Below are positions 1 to 10,521 of a DNA stretch of 64,000 nucleotides, piece after piece. Location of the stretch: positions 100,804,439-100,868,438 of the forward strand of contig CM058230.1 in NCBI GenBank assembly GCA_030180135.1. The letters are read 5' to 3'. This DNA is from Orychophragmus violaceus. Lineage: Eukaryota; Streptophyta; Magnoliopsida; Brassicales; Brassicaceae. The position numbers were made by a program, and so were the translations under genes. The notes beneath the pieces were generated by a model. It saw nothing but the letters and a program-made list of their open reading frames with translations. It was not told the origin of the DNA and did no database searches. Each line of letters opens with the position of its first letter. Positions within the stretch are counted from its first letter, which is position 1.

Positions 1-580
1 GTGGCTTGCTAGAGTCCGCTCATGATCTATAAGTCTTGGACTTATTGCCTTTATTATATGATCCCATATGGGTCACACGCCTGAGCTAACAGGAAAATGT
101 GTAGGAACGGTTTAGCAGAAGTAGAGTAAAAGTGCTAGGCATTTACTGTACTTAGAGAGAATAAAAGGTTTAGCCACTGTGCATCGATCGATGCATAAGG
201 TGCAACGATCGATGCAGTGCGCAAACACCGACGAGTTAATTGGTATTTGGGCCAAATGGCCCAAACGGAACAGGACGAGTTTTGTGTCATAAAACTCGAG
301 TTTCAGACTGATTAACCCTAACACTTGAGTCGAAAACTCTCTCTCTCTGCGCCGAGTTCCCCTGGTGGTCTAGCAGCTGTTTCCTGTGAAAGCGTGTGTG
401 AACCTTTGGAGGATTCATCCCTCGGTGTTTCTCTGATCTCAGACATACCATCCATTTCCGCTGCAATAACAGGTATAAGGTGAGATCATCATTTGTTTCT
501 ATTCTGAGAAGAACCTAGATCGCATGTTTAGGATAATCTGAATCTGGAATTGAATCAGGATTGATCTAAACGTTCCAACA
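1..580 (+). repeat. E1 left LTR (5' end cut by window)
   Basis: It differs from the right LTR at about 2 of 580 positions (1 and 124), so the insertion is recent. It ends in TTCCAACA, the inverted match of the TGTTGGAA that opens the right LTR. It contains the 16-bp palindrome TGCATCGATCGATGCA at 180-195 and a CT-rich stretch near 340. Two splice-donor-like sites lie near its 3' end, CAG|GTATAAG (GT at 473) and AAG|GTGAGA (GT at 480). Confidence 0.95.
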
Positions 581-581
581 G

Positions 582-594
582 TGGTATCAGAGCC
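582..594 (+). other. E1 primer-binding site (tRNA-Met type)
   Basis: TGGTATCAGAGCC starts 2 nt after the LTR. It is complementary to the 3' end of initiator tRNA-Met, the usual primer of plant Copia elements. Confidence 0.92.
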
Positions 595-1778
595 AGGTTC
601 TGGTTCTTTCTTGTTTAGATTCATGTTTAGGTTGTTTAATCTGTTTAGAAGTGTTTTTGAATCAATCTACTGATAAGATTAAAACACTTAAGAAACAAGA
701 ATTAAATCCTAAACAAACAGTTGAAAAATCGCATGACCAAGCTATATTGATTTGGTATGCGATCGAAACTGATCTTGCATCGACTGAGATCGCATTGCAT
801 CGATCGATGCAATGCAAGGATCGATCGTTGCAGTCGCGAGAGATTGACCGCGATCGCATGGATCGTTCGAACGATCGCATGGATCACGCGAGAATCTCTC
901 GGCCAAACCTGATAACCGTTCGTGCACGCGTGAGAGCATCGATCGATGCAGGATCGATGAACGATCGTTGCAGGATCGATGCTGTGAGCATCGATCGATG
1001 CGGTTAGGGTTTCGGCTCGGTTTAATTTAATTAAAATTGATTCGTTCTGGTTTAATAAACAGATTTAATAATTTTATTAAGTCTGGTTAAACCGGGATAA
1101 GAAATCCAATGTCGAAAGAAATATTGGATTTAGTGCCTAAACCAGGAATTTCTAATTTGATTTGGTTGGACCAAATAAATTGAGAAATTCCGGTTTAGTA
1201 AATAACCGGTTGACAATTGTGGTCATCGTAGTAATTGAAACTTGGTTAGACCAGTTTTAATGAACCAGACCGGTTATGTCAATTAATTGGACAATTGGGT
1301 CATGTCTTGGACATGGACCAATTCTTGGGCCTCGGGCCAAGAAGTTAAAACAATTGGGCCAATTATTTGAGTCTTTCTTCAGATAAATTTAAAATTTATT
1401 TTATAATATTATAAAGTCGATTTTAAATTAAAGTTTCCGAAATTTTATAATTAGAAAGTTTCTTAAAATAGAAGTTTCTGAATTTGCGGGTTTTGGATTT
1501 TAAAGAAGTTTCTAAAGTTAGAAAGTTTCCGGTTTTAGAAAGTTTCCAATTTTAGAAAGTTTCCAAAAATAGTAGGTTTCCATAAATAGAAAGTTTCCCG
1601 AAATAGTAATCTTCTATTTTGGGAATGAATTTTAATAAACCTACGAACCTCAAATAATATCAAGCGTTGGATGTCTTGTCCAGGCTATGTCAGCTGTCGA
1701 AGCCCATTCAATTGTATTCATGGCCTTACAGTGTGAGGGTGTCTGCTTTTGCGTGGGTAAGACGGTTTGTGATTCATA

Positions 1779-1803
1779 AATGTCATTGGGAGTCCCAGAC
1801 ATT
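1779..1803 (+). other. E1 leader hairpin 1
   Basis: Lower stem 1779-1784 pairs with 1798-1803 (AATGTC/GACATT). After a 2-nt AT bulge, TGGG 1787-1790 pairs with CCCA 1794-1797 around the loop AGT. The same structure is at 59,192-59,216 in E4. Confidence 0.6.
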
Positions 1804-1840
1804 AATGATTACATGACTGTATAGTCCGGTTTTCTTGACT

Positions 1841-1863
1841 AGGCCATCGGGAGTCCCGGGCCT
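1841..1863 (+). other. E1 leader hairpin 2
   Basis: Lower stem AGGCC 1841-1845 pairs with GGCCT 1859-1863. After the AT bulge (1846-1847), CGGG pairs with CCCG around the loop AGT. Counterparts with other stem sequences but the same AT bulge lie at 9034-9060 and 11,274-11,300 on the minus strand. Confidence 0.65.
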
Positions 1864-2146
1864 TGAGACATCAGAGTGGATTGGGCCTCGGGCCCAGATT
1901 CACAACCAAGAGTTATATCACGGATATAATTAGCCGATATAGGGCTTACCGATATAAGCTAAGATTGGGTGACGGCCAGTGGCCCACTTTAATCTTAGTT
2001 ATATGTGGATCTTGGAATCATTATATTCTATTGAGGGTAACTTAGGTTATTGAATATAATGCGTGATTAATCATATTAAATTTTTTAATACGAGATTAGT
2101 CATTTTGAACATATTAACTAAAATCCTTTTATCTTATATTTCAGTT

Positions 2147-3130
2147 ATGACTAGCACAAACAATCAAAACACTTTCTCGATCCGGTCTGTCCTTAAGATG
2201 GACAAGCTGAACGGATCAAATTTCTTGACTTGGTCGCGGAACCTGAGGCTAGTCCTCAGACAGGAGAGAAAGGACTATGTCCTTGAGAGAGCTCTCCCCG
2301 TGAGGATCGGGTCCAATGCTTCACATGCAGTATATGATGCTTGGAATAAGCATTATAATGATGCGGTAGATGTGCGTGGTCTGATATTGGCTACCATGGA
2401 CTCAGACTTGCGGAAGCAATATGAGAACATGGAGTCGCCAATAGAGATGATCAGCAGCCTGAAATTGAAATTTCAGGAGCAGATAAGAGTGGAGAGATAC
2501 CGGTTGGTTAAGTCTCTCACTGGCTGCAAGCTACCAAATGATAATCCAGTGAGTCCTCATGTCAGTAAAATGATGGGTTACATTGATAACCTGAGGAAAC
2601 TGGATTATCCAGTTAGCCAAGAGTTGGCAACTGAGATCATTCTGCAGTCACTGCCGTCAAGCTATGATAAGTTCAGAATGAACTATATCAAGAAAGGCTT
2701 AACGAAGACGCTGACTGAACTGCATGATATGCTCAAGACAGTTGAGCCAAACGTGAAGAGTACCCTGTACAATCTCATGAATGAGAAGGGTAGGTTTACT
2801 GCTGACAAGGGTGAAGACAAAGTTGTCCAGATTTTGAATCATGGCAAGCGTGTGTCTTCTGAGCCCGAGTCAGATACCTCTTGCGTTGGTAAGTGCTGCT
2901 ACTGTAAGGAGACAGGGCATTGTAAGAGAAATTGCATTAAATTCATGGAAGATGATGAGGAGTTAAAGTCGATGTATGAGACTACTTCCTCAGGTATTCA
3001 TGTTATTACTTCAAGTTCTACCTTAAAGGTATTGGATACTGGTTGTGGCACTGATATTTGTGATAATATGCAGAGCCTAAACAACAGTAGAACGTCCTTA
3101 AAAGGTATTGGATACTGGTTGTGGCACTGA
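2147..3130 (+). pseudogene. E1 gag with start of protease, truncated
   Basis: Reading from the ATG at 2147, which sits just after the acceptor-like CAG and matches the start used by the sister elements, gives 327 residues. The order is a Copia-type gag core (FSIRSVLKMDKLNGSNFLTW near the start), a CCHC zinc knuckle (CYCKETGHCKRNC, about residues 250-262), and the first part of an aspartic protease with the D-T-G triad. It should coat and package the element RNA in virus-like particles. A 75-bp tandem duplication (3021-3095 and 3096-3171) with one extra A lies over the protease motif; the frame stops inside the second copy. Compared with E2 and E4 the linker before the knuckle is also altered. 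Confidence 0.85.
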
Positions 3131-5720
3131 TATTTACAATAATATGCAGAGCCTAAGCAACAGTAGAACGTTGAAGGAAGGGCAAGTGAAACTACATGTC
3201 TGGAAGGAGCTTGGGATGCTGCCTCAGCCGTAGGGTTTTCACTTATAGATCCCTTTTAGGCTTGGTTTTGTATTAAGTAATTGCTACAATGTACCTGCTT
3301 TAAGCAGAATTGTCTTTCATTTTCTTGTAAGAATTTGAATGTTTTTCATTTTGATAAAAGACATTTTTTGTTCTTTTGATCTTAATGAAATATTAATTGT
3401 AGCACCCTATTCATGGAATGGGTTTTATATCTTAAACCAGAGAGTGCCTAAATGTAACATAAATACCGAATTGGTTTAAATCTGATGAATTAAACCTGAT
3501 TTTTTTCTAGGCATAAAAGTCTTGGTCACATAGAGTAAGTCGGATTCAGAAATCCCATAGTTATGGACTGTTGGGCTCATTAGATAAGATATCTTATGAG
3601 ACATGAATTCTGTTTACTGGACCAAAAGGTAAAGGGCCTATCTTAGCCGAGCTAGAGAAAGGCCCAAAGGCTTATTGGACCTGGAACATACTCATGTATG
3701 TGGCCCAATGAGCAGTAATGCCAGAGAAAATTTCCTGTACTTCATTGTCTCTACTGATTACTTCAGTGAGTGTAACTGTGTTCATTTGATGATACACAAG
3801 TCGGAATTCTTTGACATGGTCGAAAGAGTTCCAGAATGAAGTATAGAATCTGAGTGACAAAAGTATTAAGACTCTGGATTAAATCACGAGTGAGAATACT
3901 TAAGTCATTGATTGTGTGATCATCTTAATGAGTGTGAAATCGTTTCACAGCTCATTTCTCCTGAAAACCTGAAGGTGTTTCTGTGAGAAAGAATCAGATC
4001 TTATTAGAAATGATTAAAGATGAGTCACATGAATCTTCCATGATATTATTTAAGAATAACGCTCTAAAATATCTAAGTTTACGCTGAAATAGTTCCACAA
4101 ATATCAGTTGAAAGACACCACGTCAATGTGGATTGGAATCGATCCAAATTTGTCTTTACTGAGTATTTGTAGTTGTGCTACTTCGCTGGTTGTCCTAGAG
4201 AAACTAAAGCTTGTTACTTTTACGTCCAATCTGTTTTCTAAGAAGGGAAGTTATTTTCCAAGAAGAACAGTGGGAGTAAAAGCATAACTCGAAGTTTTCT
4301 TAGGGAAACCAAGGCTCGGTACTTTTACGACCATTCTGTTTTCTAAGAAGGGAAGTTACTTTCCAAGAAGAACAGTGGGAGTAAAAGTACAACTCGAAAA
4401 AATTCGAGAAATACAGGAGGCTGCTCTACCTATTGAGGGAGAGCAGCGGAAGGATTTACAGAGTTCTGTAGAATCTAAACCTGTGGAGCCTGAAGTTCGC
4501 AGAAATGAAAGAATCAGTCACTAATACGAGAGTGATTTCTCGTCATTAGTTGAACCTGATGATCATTGAAAGTTCGCATGATCTGATGATCATAGAAAGC
4601 GACGAATCTGCGAAGTTCAAAGAAGTGAAAGTGAGCTCGGACTCCGAAAATTACATTTTATGTAAGTTGACTTCATCGATCCATTCATGGATGGAAGCAA
4701 GCATATCGGAATAGGAATCTTCGTTCTGTTGAAGTAGTCAAGGTTTTGACTTGAACAGGAACGAAATGGAACTATGCGTTTACTAATAGATAAATGGGAG
4801 CGATATTGCATTTCTCATATTGTATGTCGATGACATACTGATTCTCGGAAATAACGTCCCAAAGCTGTAGTCAGTAAAGGACTGGCTTGGGAGTTGGTTT
4901 AGTGATTGACATGGGTAAAGCCACGAAAGTCTTGGACTCTGGATCTAAAGATAGAGATCCAGAAGAGCTGGTAGGACAAAGTCAGGATTCTTAAATTGAC
5001 AAAGTCCTACACGTTTTCAGCACTCCAAGAAGGGTTTTTAAGCAAATGTCACATGGCAATACGTTAAGCAAGAAGCAGTGTCTTACGATAACTGCTGAGC
5101 TTGAATGCATGGATAGGATTCATATGCGACGGCAATTGGATCTATCATGTATGCCATGACACGTACTTGTTTTGATATTGCTTTAATGTTAAGCAAAACA
5201 AGTAAAGACCAGTCAAATCCAGCAAAGAATCACTGGATTGCCGTAAAGAATATTCTAAAGTATTTGAAGAATACTAAGGATAAGTTCTTTAGGTAAAGAA
5301 GAAAGTGAGGTGCTACAAGTCGATAGAGTCTGAAAGGCAAGTTTCCAATAGACAAAGATGATTTCCGATCACAGTCCGGTTATATCTTGTGTCTATCTGG
5401 CGGTGCAAGGCACTGTTGCTGACTCCATGACTTAAGCTGAACGTTTCGCAACTTGGGAAGTGGCGAAGGAGGTTGTTTGGAAAGAAGAGTTCGTCACTGA
5501 ACTTGATGTGATTTCCAGCATAGATGAGACTATCTGCACATCAGAGGTCCAAACACCTTGAGGATAGGTATAACCTATTCCGTGAGATAAATGACAGAGA
5601 TGTTGAGTAGATCAGCAAGTTTCAACGAATGAGAACGTTGCTAATCTATTAACGAAGCCACTCCTTAGGCCTAAGCACGAGTCGCGGACTGTTGCTGTAG
5701 GATAAGTGAAATTAAAATGA
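3131..5720 (+). pseudogene. E1 pol remnant (protease, integrase, RT, RNase H), multiply broken
   Basis: No long open frame remains, but the order of pieces follows the intact pol of E4. After the protease, an integrase piece lies near 3670-3890, a piece matching the integrase-RT linker near 4400-4560, and an RT piece with the tyrosine-valine-aspartate-aspartate box near 4820-4845. RNase H pieces lie at about 5330-5700. There are many frameshifts, small deletions and stops. From gag start to pol end E1 is roughly 430 bp shorter than E4. The damage is far greater than the 2 differences between its LTRs, so it predates the insertion. Confidence 0.85.
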
Positions 5721-6578
5721 AGTCTTAATTTCAGTGGGAGTTATTAAAGGGCTTTATTTAGTTATTGATATGTTCTTGTAAAACATTTGAGATGTTTAAT
5801 AATGAAATTATTATTTCAAGATTATTTTAACTGTGATGAAATAATCGTTCCAAAATGATATGAACCATTTTATAGGTCATCGAAGTAAATGACTTGATCT
5901 TGAGTCATCGAAGTCATTTAGCTTGATCATGAGACCCTATATTTGATAAATGTTTTATATCATCCTGTCCCTAGTCGAAGGTTGTTGAAATTGGAACACC
6001 AACAACCGTGTGAGACTAGATTGTTATGTGACTTATGACCAAGTTTCATATGTCATAGATGCGCGGCATCAAAGTCAGTACATAGGTGTATGTTGGGAAC
6101 ATACGACCGGACAAGACCCGATTATAAGAACTCTTCAGGATATTTATATCTGTGTCATAAGAGATTCTTACTACGACTATAGAGTATAGTCCTTAGACCT
6201 GAGTTCGCATGCATGTGACTGCACATGGACTGATGCACTTTGATCATTGTCTAACGCTATCGTTCTGCGATAGTTATAAGGACCTTGTTTGGGTACATTA
6301 AGAAATGAGTAGTTCACAGTGATGGAACAAGACGGGATTTGTCCCTCCAATATAAATGGAGTGAATATCTCTAGGCCAATCGGAGATTTGAATACTGGAA
6401 AATGCATGGCCATGCTCAAACGGACTTTCCCGAGTCGTTTGGATTGTCAGTATCAAATCAGAGTCCGATGAACAAGATTAGGCTTTATAAGGATGACACC
6501 AATCTTGCCTTATGACTAATCGAGATATTGAGACAAAAGGATTATGAATACACAGAGATTCCAGTACAAGTGGGAGAT
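5721..6578 (+). other. E1 conserved non-coding 3' region and polypurine tract
   Basis: About 850 bp lie between the end of pol and the 3' LTR. 5745-6193 is nearly the same as 63,560-64,000 downstream of E4 pol. The purine tract AAGTGGGAGA (6568-6577) directly precedes the LTR and should prime plus-strand DNA synthesis. An 80-codon antisense frame (6177-6419) is present; I see no sign that it is a gene. Confidence 0.75.
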
Positions 6579-7251
6579 TGTTGGAATTGTGTCCAGTAAT
6601 CTCGGTACTGTCTCTAGAAAGTAAGAGTATGTCAATGATCAGACATAAGTCATATAATACTGGGGGTCATGATGGCTTGCTAGAGTCCGCTCATGATCTA
6701 TAAGTCTTGGACTTATTGCCTTTATTATATGATCCCATATGGGTCACACGCCTGAGCTAACAGGAAAATGTGTAGGAACGGTTTAGCAGAAGTACAGTAA
6801 AAGTGCTAGGCATTTACTGTACTTAGAGAGAATAAAAGGTTTAGCCACTGTGCATCGATCGATGCATAAGGTGCAACGATCGATGCAGTGCGCAAACACC
6901 GACGAGTTAATTGGTATTTGGGCCAAATGGCCCAAACGGAACAGGACGAGTTTTGTGTCATAAAACTCGAGTTTCAGACTGATTAACCCTAACACTTGAG
7001 TCGAAAACTCTCTCTCTCTGCGCCGAGTTCCCCTGGTGGTCTAGCAGCTGTTTCCTGTGAAAGCGTGTGTGAACCTTTGGAGGATTCATCCCTCGGTGTT
7101 TCTCTGATCTCAGACATACCATCCATTTCCGCTGCAATAACAGGTATAAGGTGAGATCATCATTTGTTTCTATTCTGAGAAGAACCTAGATCGCATGTTT
7201 AGGATAATCTGAATCTGGAATTGAATCAGGATTGATCTAAACGTTCCAACA
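6579..7251 (+). repeat. E1 right LTR, 673 bp
   Basis: It begins TGTTGGAATT and ends TTCCAACA, and its last 580 bp match the left LTR with about 2 changes. Its first ~95 bp closely match the start of the E4 LTR (57,251 on), which puts both in one family. Confidence 0.96.
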
Positions 7252-8769
7252 CATTGGGCCGCATACATCTGTATGTATAAGGCCCAATAGGTCACTGGCC
7301 CTTTCATTTATTTTGTTGAAAGGGGTCTTAGTCATTTTGCCCAGTAAACAAGATTCACATTTCTCACATGATTCATAATCAAATGAGCCCAAAAGCCCAT
7401 CACTATGGAGCTTTTGAATCCGTTTCTCGTTTATGTGGCCCAAACGACAATGCCATAGAAAAGTCTGATTCGTGTCATTTGATTTGAATCTCTTGGTGTT
7501 AATGTTATAGATTGGTGCAGTTTGGTTTAAAACATAAAGCCCATTCTCTAATGGGCTGCTACCATAAAATATATCATTGTAATCAAAAAAACAACATTTA
7601 TTCTTAATTGAAAACTGATATCCTTCCACATCCAAAATAGGAATGGAAATAATATTTCTGCTTATAGCAGGTACATAGTAGCAATTATTAAGCTTTAAAA
7701 CCAAACCAGAAGGTAAAGACAAGTTATATGTTCCTACGGCTAATGCAGCAACTCTTGCTCCATTCCCCACGCGCAGGTCCACTTGTCCCCTTTCCAACTT
7801 CCTACTGTTGCTTAGGCCCTGCATATTTGTACAAATATGAGCACCACAGCCGGTATCCAATACCCAAGAAGTAGAACCAGAAGTAGTAACATTTACTTCT
7901 ATAACATAAATACCTGAAGATGAAGTCTCGAAAGTCTTCTTCTTCTTCTTCTTCTCTTCCAAGAATTTATTGCAATTTCTCTTCCAATGCCCAGGCTCTT
8001 TACAGTAATGGCACTTATCAGTCTCAGATGGGCCCGGCTTAGGGGTTGGCGCCGGCGTGTCCTGGTTCTCAACCGGGACTGCCTTGCCCTTTCCCTTACC
8101 TTCGCCAAGTTTCTTAAACTTCTTACCCCCTTGTACCATAAGTACATTAGGAGTGCCCTTCTTGATATTTGGCTCAGCTGTCTTGAGCATGCCATGCAGC
8201 TCAGTCAATGTCTTTGTCAAGTTATTCATGTTATAGTTCATAACAAACTGATCATAACTTGACGGCAGTGACTGCAGAATGATGTCAGTAGCCAACTCTT
8301 GGCTAATGGGACAATCCAGCTTCCCCATGTTATCAATATAACCCATCATCTTAATGACATGAGGACTGACTGGACTGTCCTTTGGTAGCTTGCATTCAAT
8401 GAGAGATTTAACCGTCTGGTATCTCTCAGTTCGTGCTTGCTCCTGAAACATACTTTTCAGGCTAGTGATCATCTCCACGGGCGACTCCACGTTCTCGTAT
8501 TGCTTCTGCAAATCCGAGTTCATGGTAGCCAACATGAGACAATTCACATCGACCACATCATTAGAATGCTTATCCCAAGCATTCCTTTCTGCATGTGGAG
8601 CATTGGCTCTCGGTTTTTCAGGGAGAACATTTTCAAGGACATAGTCCTGCTTCTCCTGCTTGAGAACAATTCTCAAGTTCCGATACCATTCGAGAAAATT
8701 CGATCCATTTAACTTGTCCTTCTCAAGGACGGATCGCAGGGAGAAAGAATTATTATGAGTAGTAGTCAT
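7252..8769 (-). pseudogene. E2 gag-protease-integrase start, cut by E1 insertion
   Basis: An open minus-strand frame of 506 codons runs from the ATG at 8769 to the E1 junction at 7252, then stops at 7237 inside the E1 LTR. An ATG four codons upstream (8781) is less likely, since the sister elements begin at the position of 8769 right after a CTCAG acceptor-like site. Domains in order are Copia gag, CCHC knuckle (CHYCKEPGHWKRNC), protease triad in LDTGCGAHIC, the GAG-pre-integrase zinc region (H..H...C..C around WHCRLGH and CEKCESC), and the first integrase aspartate in HTDVCGP. No stop breaks the frame before the junction. The rest of pol must lie before base 1. Confidence 0.9.
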
Positions 8770-9033
8770 AGCTGAGAACATAGAAAAAGAAAAGGTTTAG
8801 TTATGATGTTCAAGAAATGAGAAATCTTAACCTTTAAGAAAACTCGCATTATATTCAATCAATGCTTCCTCAGATGAATATAATGATCCAAGACCCATAT
8901 TTTACTAAATTCAAGTGAGTCACTGGCTATCACTCAACTTTAGCTATTTAGGTAAGCAACAACCTTGCTAGTTATATCCAATATAACTCTTGGTTGTGGA
9001 TCGACATCTTATGTCCAATCCACCTGATGTCTC

Positions 9034-9060
9034 TGAGCCCAAAACGATTTTGATGGCCCA
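9034..9060 (-). other. E2 leader hairpin 2
   Basis: On the minus strand TGGGCC pairs with GGCTCA (one G-U), then comes the AT bulge, then CAAAA pairs with TTTTG around TCG. It sits at the same place as the E1/E4 hairpin, with an almost completely different upper stem. Confidence 0.65.
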
Positions 9061-9093
9061 GTCAAGTTAACCAATCTCTTTAGTCATGTAATT

Positions 9094-9123
9094 GTCGATG
9101 TCTTGCACTGCAAGTCCATCAAC
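9094..9123 (-). other. E2 leader hairpin 1a (AGT loop)
   Basis: On the minus strand GTTGATG pairs with CATCGAC (one G-U) and CTTGC pairs with GCAAG around AGT, the same loop as E1/E4 hairpin 1. A second copy with the identical upper stem and loop lies at 9151-9185. Confidence 0.6.
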
Positions 9124-9825
9124 ACGATTACCTCTGCCTTACTCATGAAATTGTGGACATCTTGCACTGCAAGTCTATCACACAACTAAATGGGTCTTGA
9201 CAGTTGACAAGATTGGAAAGACATCAAGTACACTTGATATTTGGTTGAGGAACGGAACCATTTAAAACGTTCAGTTTTACTATGTTTTAATTCTTATAAT
9301 TAATCCGCGATAACCGATCAATCCAATTGATCCAGTTTTGAATACCGGTCAGCGTCGATCGATGCTACATTAGCATCGGTCGATGCCAACCTAATCAAAC
9401 CAATCGCATTTAAACCATTCACAGTGTTCGACCATTATTAACCAAGCTCGACAACCGGTCCAATCCAATTGAACCGATCCAACAATCTCGCGAGGCTGTG
9501 TCGATCGATGCAGCAATTGCATCGATCGTCACTAGGCGAAAACAGGGTTTATTCGGGTTTTCGCCCTGTATCGATCGTTGCCGGATTGGCAACGATCGAC
9601 ACCATGCGAATAACCCTAGATTTTATTCGGGTTTTCGCTCTGTGTCGATCGATGCCCGATTGGCAACGATCGACACTATGCGAAAAACTTTAAAACGTTT
9701 TCGAACAAAAACCCTAAACTAGGTTACTTTGATCAAAACGAGTTTTAGCATGCTTGTATCAATTATACAAAGATCTAGATTCAACTAATCTAATCATCAT
9801 GCTACAGATTCAATGGAACCCTAAA

Positions 9826-9838
9826 GCTCTGATACCAC
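9826..9838 (-). other. E2 primer-binding site
   Basis: On the minus strand GTGGTATCAGAGC follows the LTR directly. It is the tRNA-Met type primer site, as in E1. Confidence 0.88.
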
Positions 9839-10521
9839 TGAAGGAATTTCTAGCAGTTCTAATCAGGATTAGCAACCCTAGTCTGAATTTCGAGCCTAGG
9901 ATCTAAGGTTCATGTAATTGAATCTAACAGATCTCGAGATTACCTGTTGAATATGCAGCGGAAGTGTTTGCAGATAATCGAGATCACGAAGCGCCTCAAA
10001 TGTTGCGCCTCTACTGGTATCCACACGCACACAAACTGGACCGCAGGGATGCTAGTGCCTTACAGAGATCTAATCTCCAGAGAGGTTTCTTTCTGTGTTC
10101 TGGTGGCTGTGAATTAGGTTAGTCACGAGTTTAGGTCGACCATATATCTTATATATGTCGGCTTAAACCACAACGGAATTAACCAACGATTAAACCGAAT
10201 TAATCTGATTAATCCGTGAGTGCATCGATCGATGCACTCTCTGCAACGATCGATGCTTCCCCAGAACATTGATATCGAATGCATATCACATATGCATTCA
10301 CTGGATCATTACATTAATGATCAACCTCGTCTTTAACGCCCAGTTTGCTTAGGTGTGTGACCCTGTAGGATCATATAACACTAGCAATGAGTTCTGAACT
10401 CATTGATCATAAGTGGCTTCTAGCAAAGCGTTATGACTACCTAGTGTTATGTGATTGTCTCATCTCGACTATACGACTTTCACTTAGAGCAAGTACAATA
10501 GATTTCAGGACATTGCCAACA
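9839..10521 (-). repeat. E2 5' LTR, 683 bp
   Basis: On the minus strand it opens TGTTGGCAATGTCC and closes in CCTTCA. It sits inside the E3 gag: the E3 frame reads up to 10,522 and continues into this LTR. A splice-donor-like CAACAG|GTAATC (GT at 9943-9942) lies about 105 bp before the LTR end. It carries CGATCGATGC palindromes near 10,222-10,255. A 5-bp target copy could be AGATC at 10,522-10,526; the partner is outside the window. Confidence 0.9.

Larger units (their letters stand above)
595..2146 (+). other. E1 5' leader, non-coding, with CpG-rich palindromes and RNA hairpins
   Basis: About 1.55 kb without a convincing gene separates the primer site from gag, long for a Copia element. Positions 742-1010 hold many CGATCGATGC-type palindromes, including a perfect 22-bp one at 793-814. 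From about 1640 to 2060 the sequence is nearly the same as E4 59,050-59,480, although the pol genes of the two elements have diverged strongly. Predicted hairpins lie at 1779-1803, 1841-1863 and 2019-2061. The leader ends in a T-rich CAG (AG at 2143-2144), 2 nt before the gag ATG, which reads as a 3' splice site. Confidence 0.75.
1..7251 (+). mobile_element. Ty1/Copia LTR retrotransposon E1 (first ~93 bp outside window)
   Basis: The two LTRs (1-580 and 6579-7251) align with a constant offset of 6,671 bp and no gaps. A tRNA-Met type primer site (582-594) follows the left LTR and a purine tract (about 6566-6577) precedes the right one. The interior has a readable gag, a broken pol and a long non-coding 3' region. 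The element is inserted in the integrase part of minus-strand element E2, whose reading frame runs straight into the E1 LTR at 7252/7251. The left insertion point is outside the window, so the target duplication cannot be checked. Confidence 0.93.
8770..9825 (-). other. E2 5' leader (minus strand)
   Basis: This 1.05-kb non-coding leader ends (on the minus strand) in TGTTCTCAG two bases before the gag ATG. It holds an 11-bp stem (8847-8857 with 8875-8885), hairpins at 9034-9060, 9094-9123 and 9151-9185, and a CpG-rich cassette at about 9350-9690 with repeated CGATCGATGC and CAACGATCGACA motifs. Its gross organisation matches E1 and E4, though most of the sequence differs. Confidence 0.7.
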
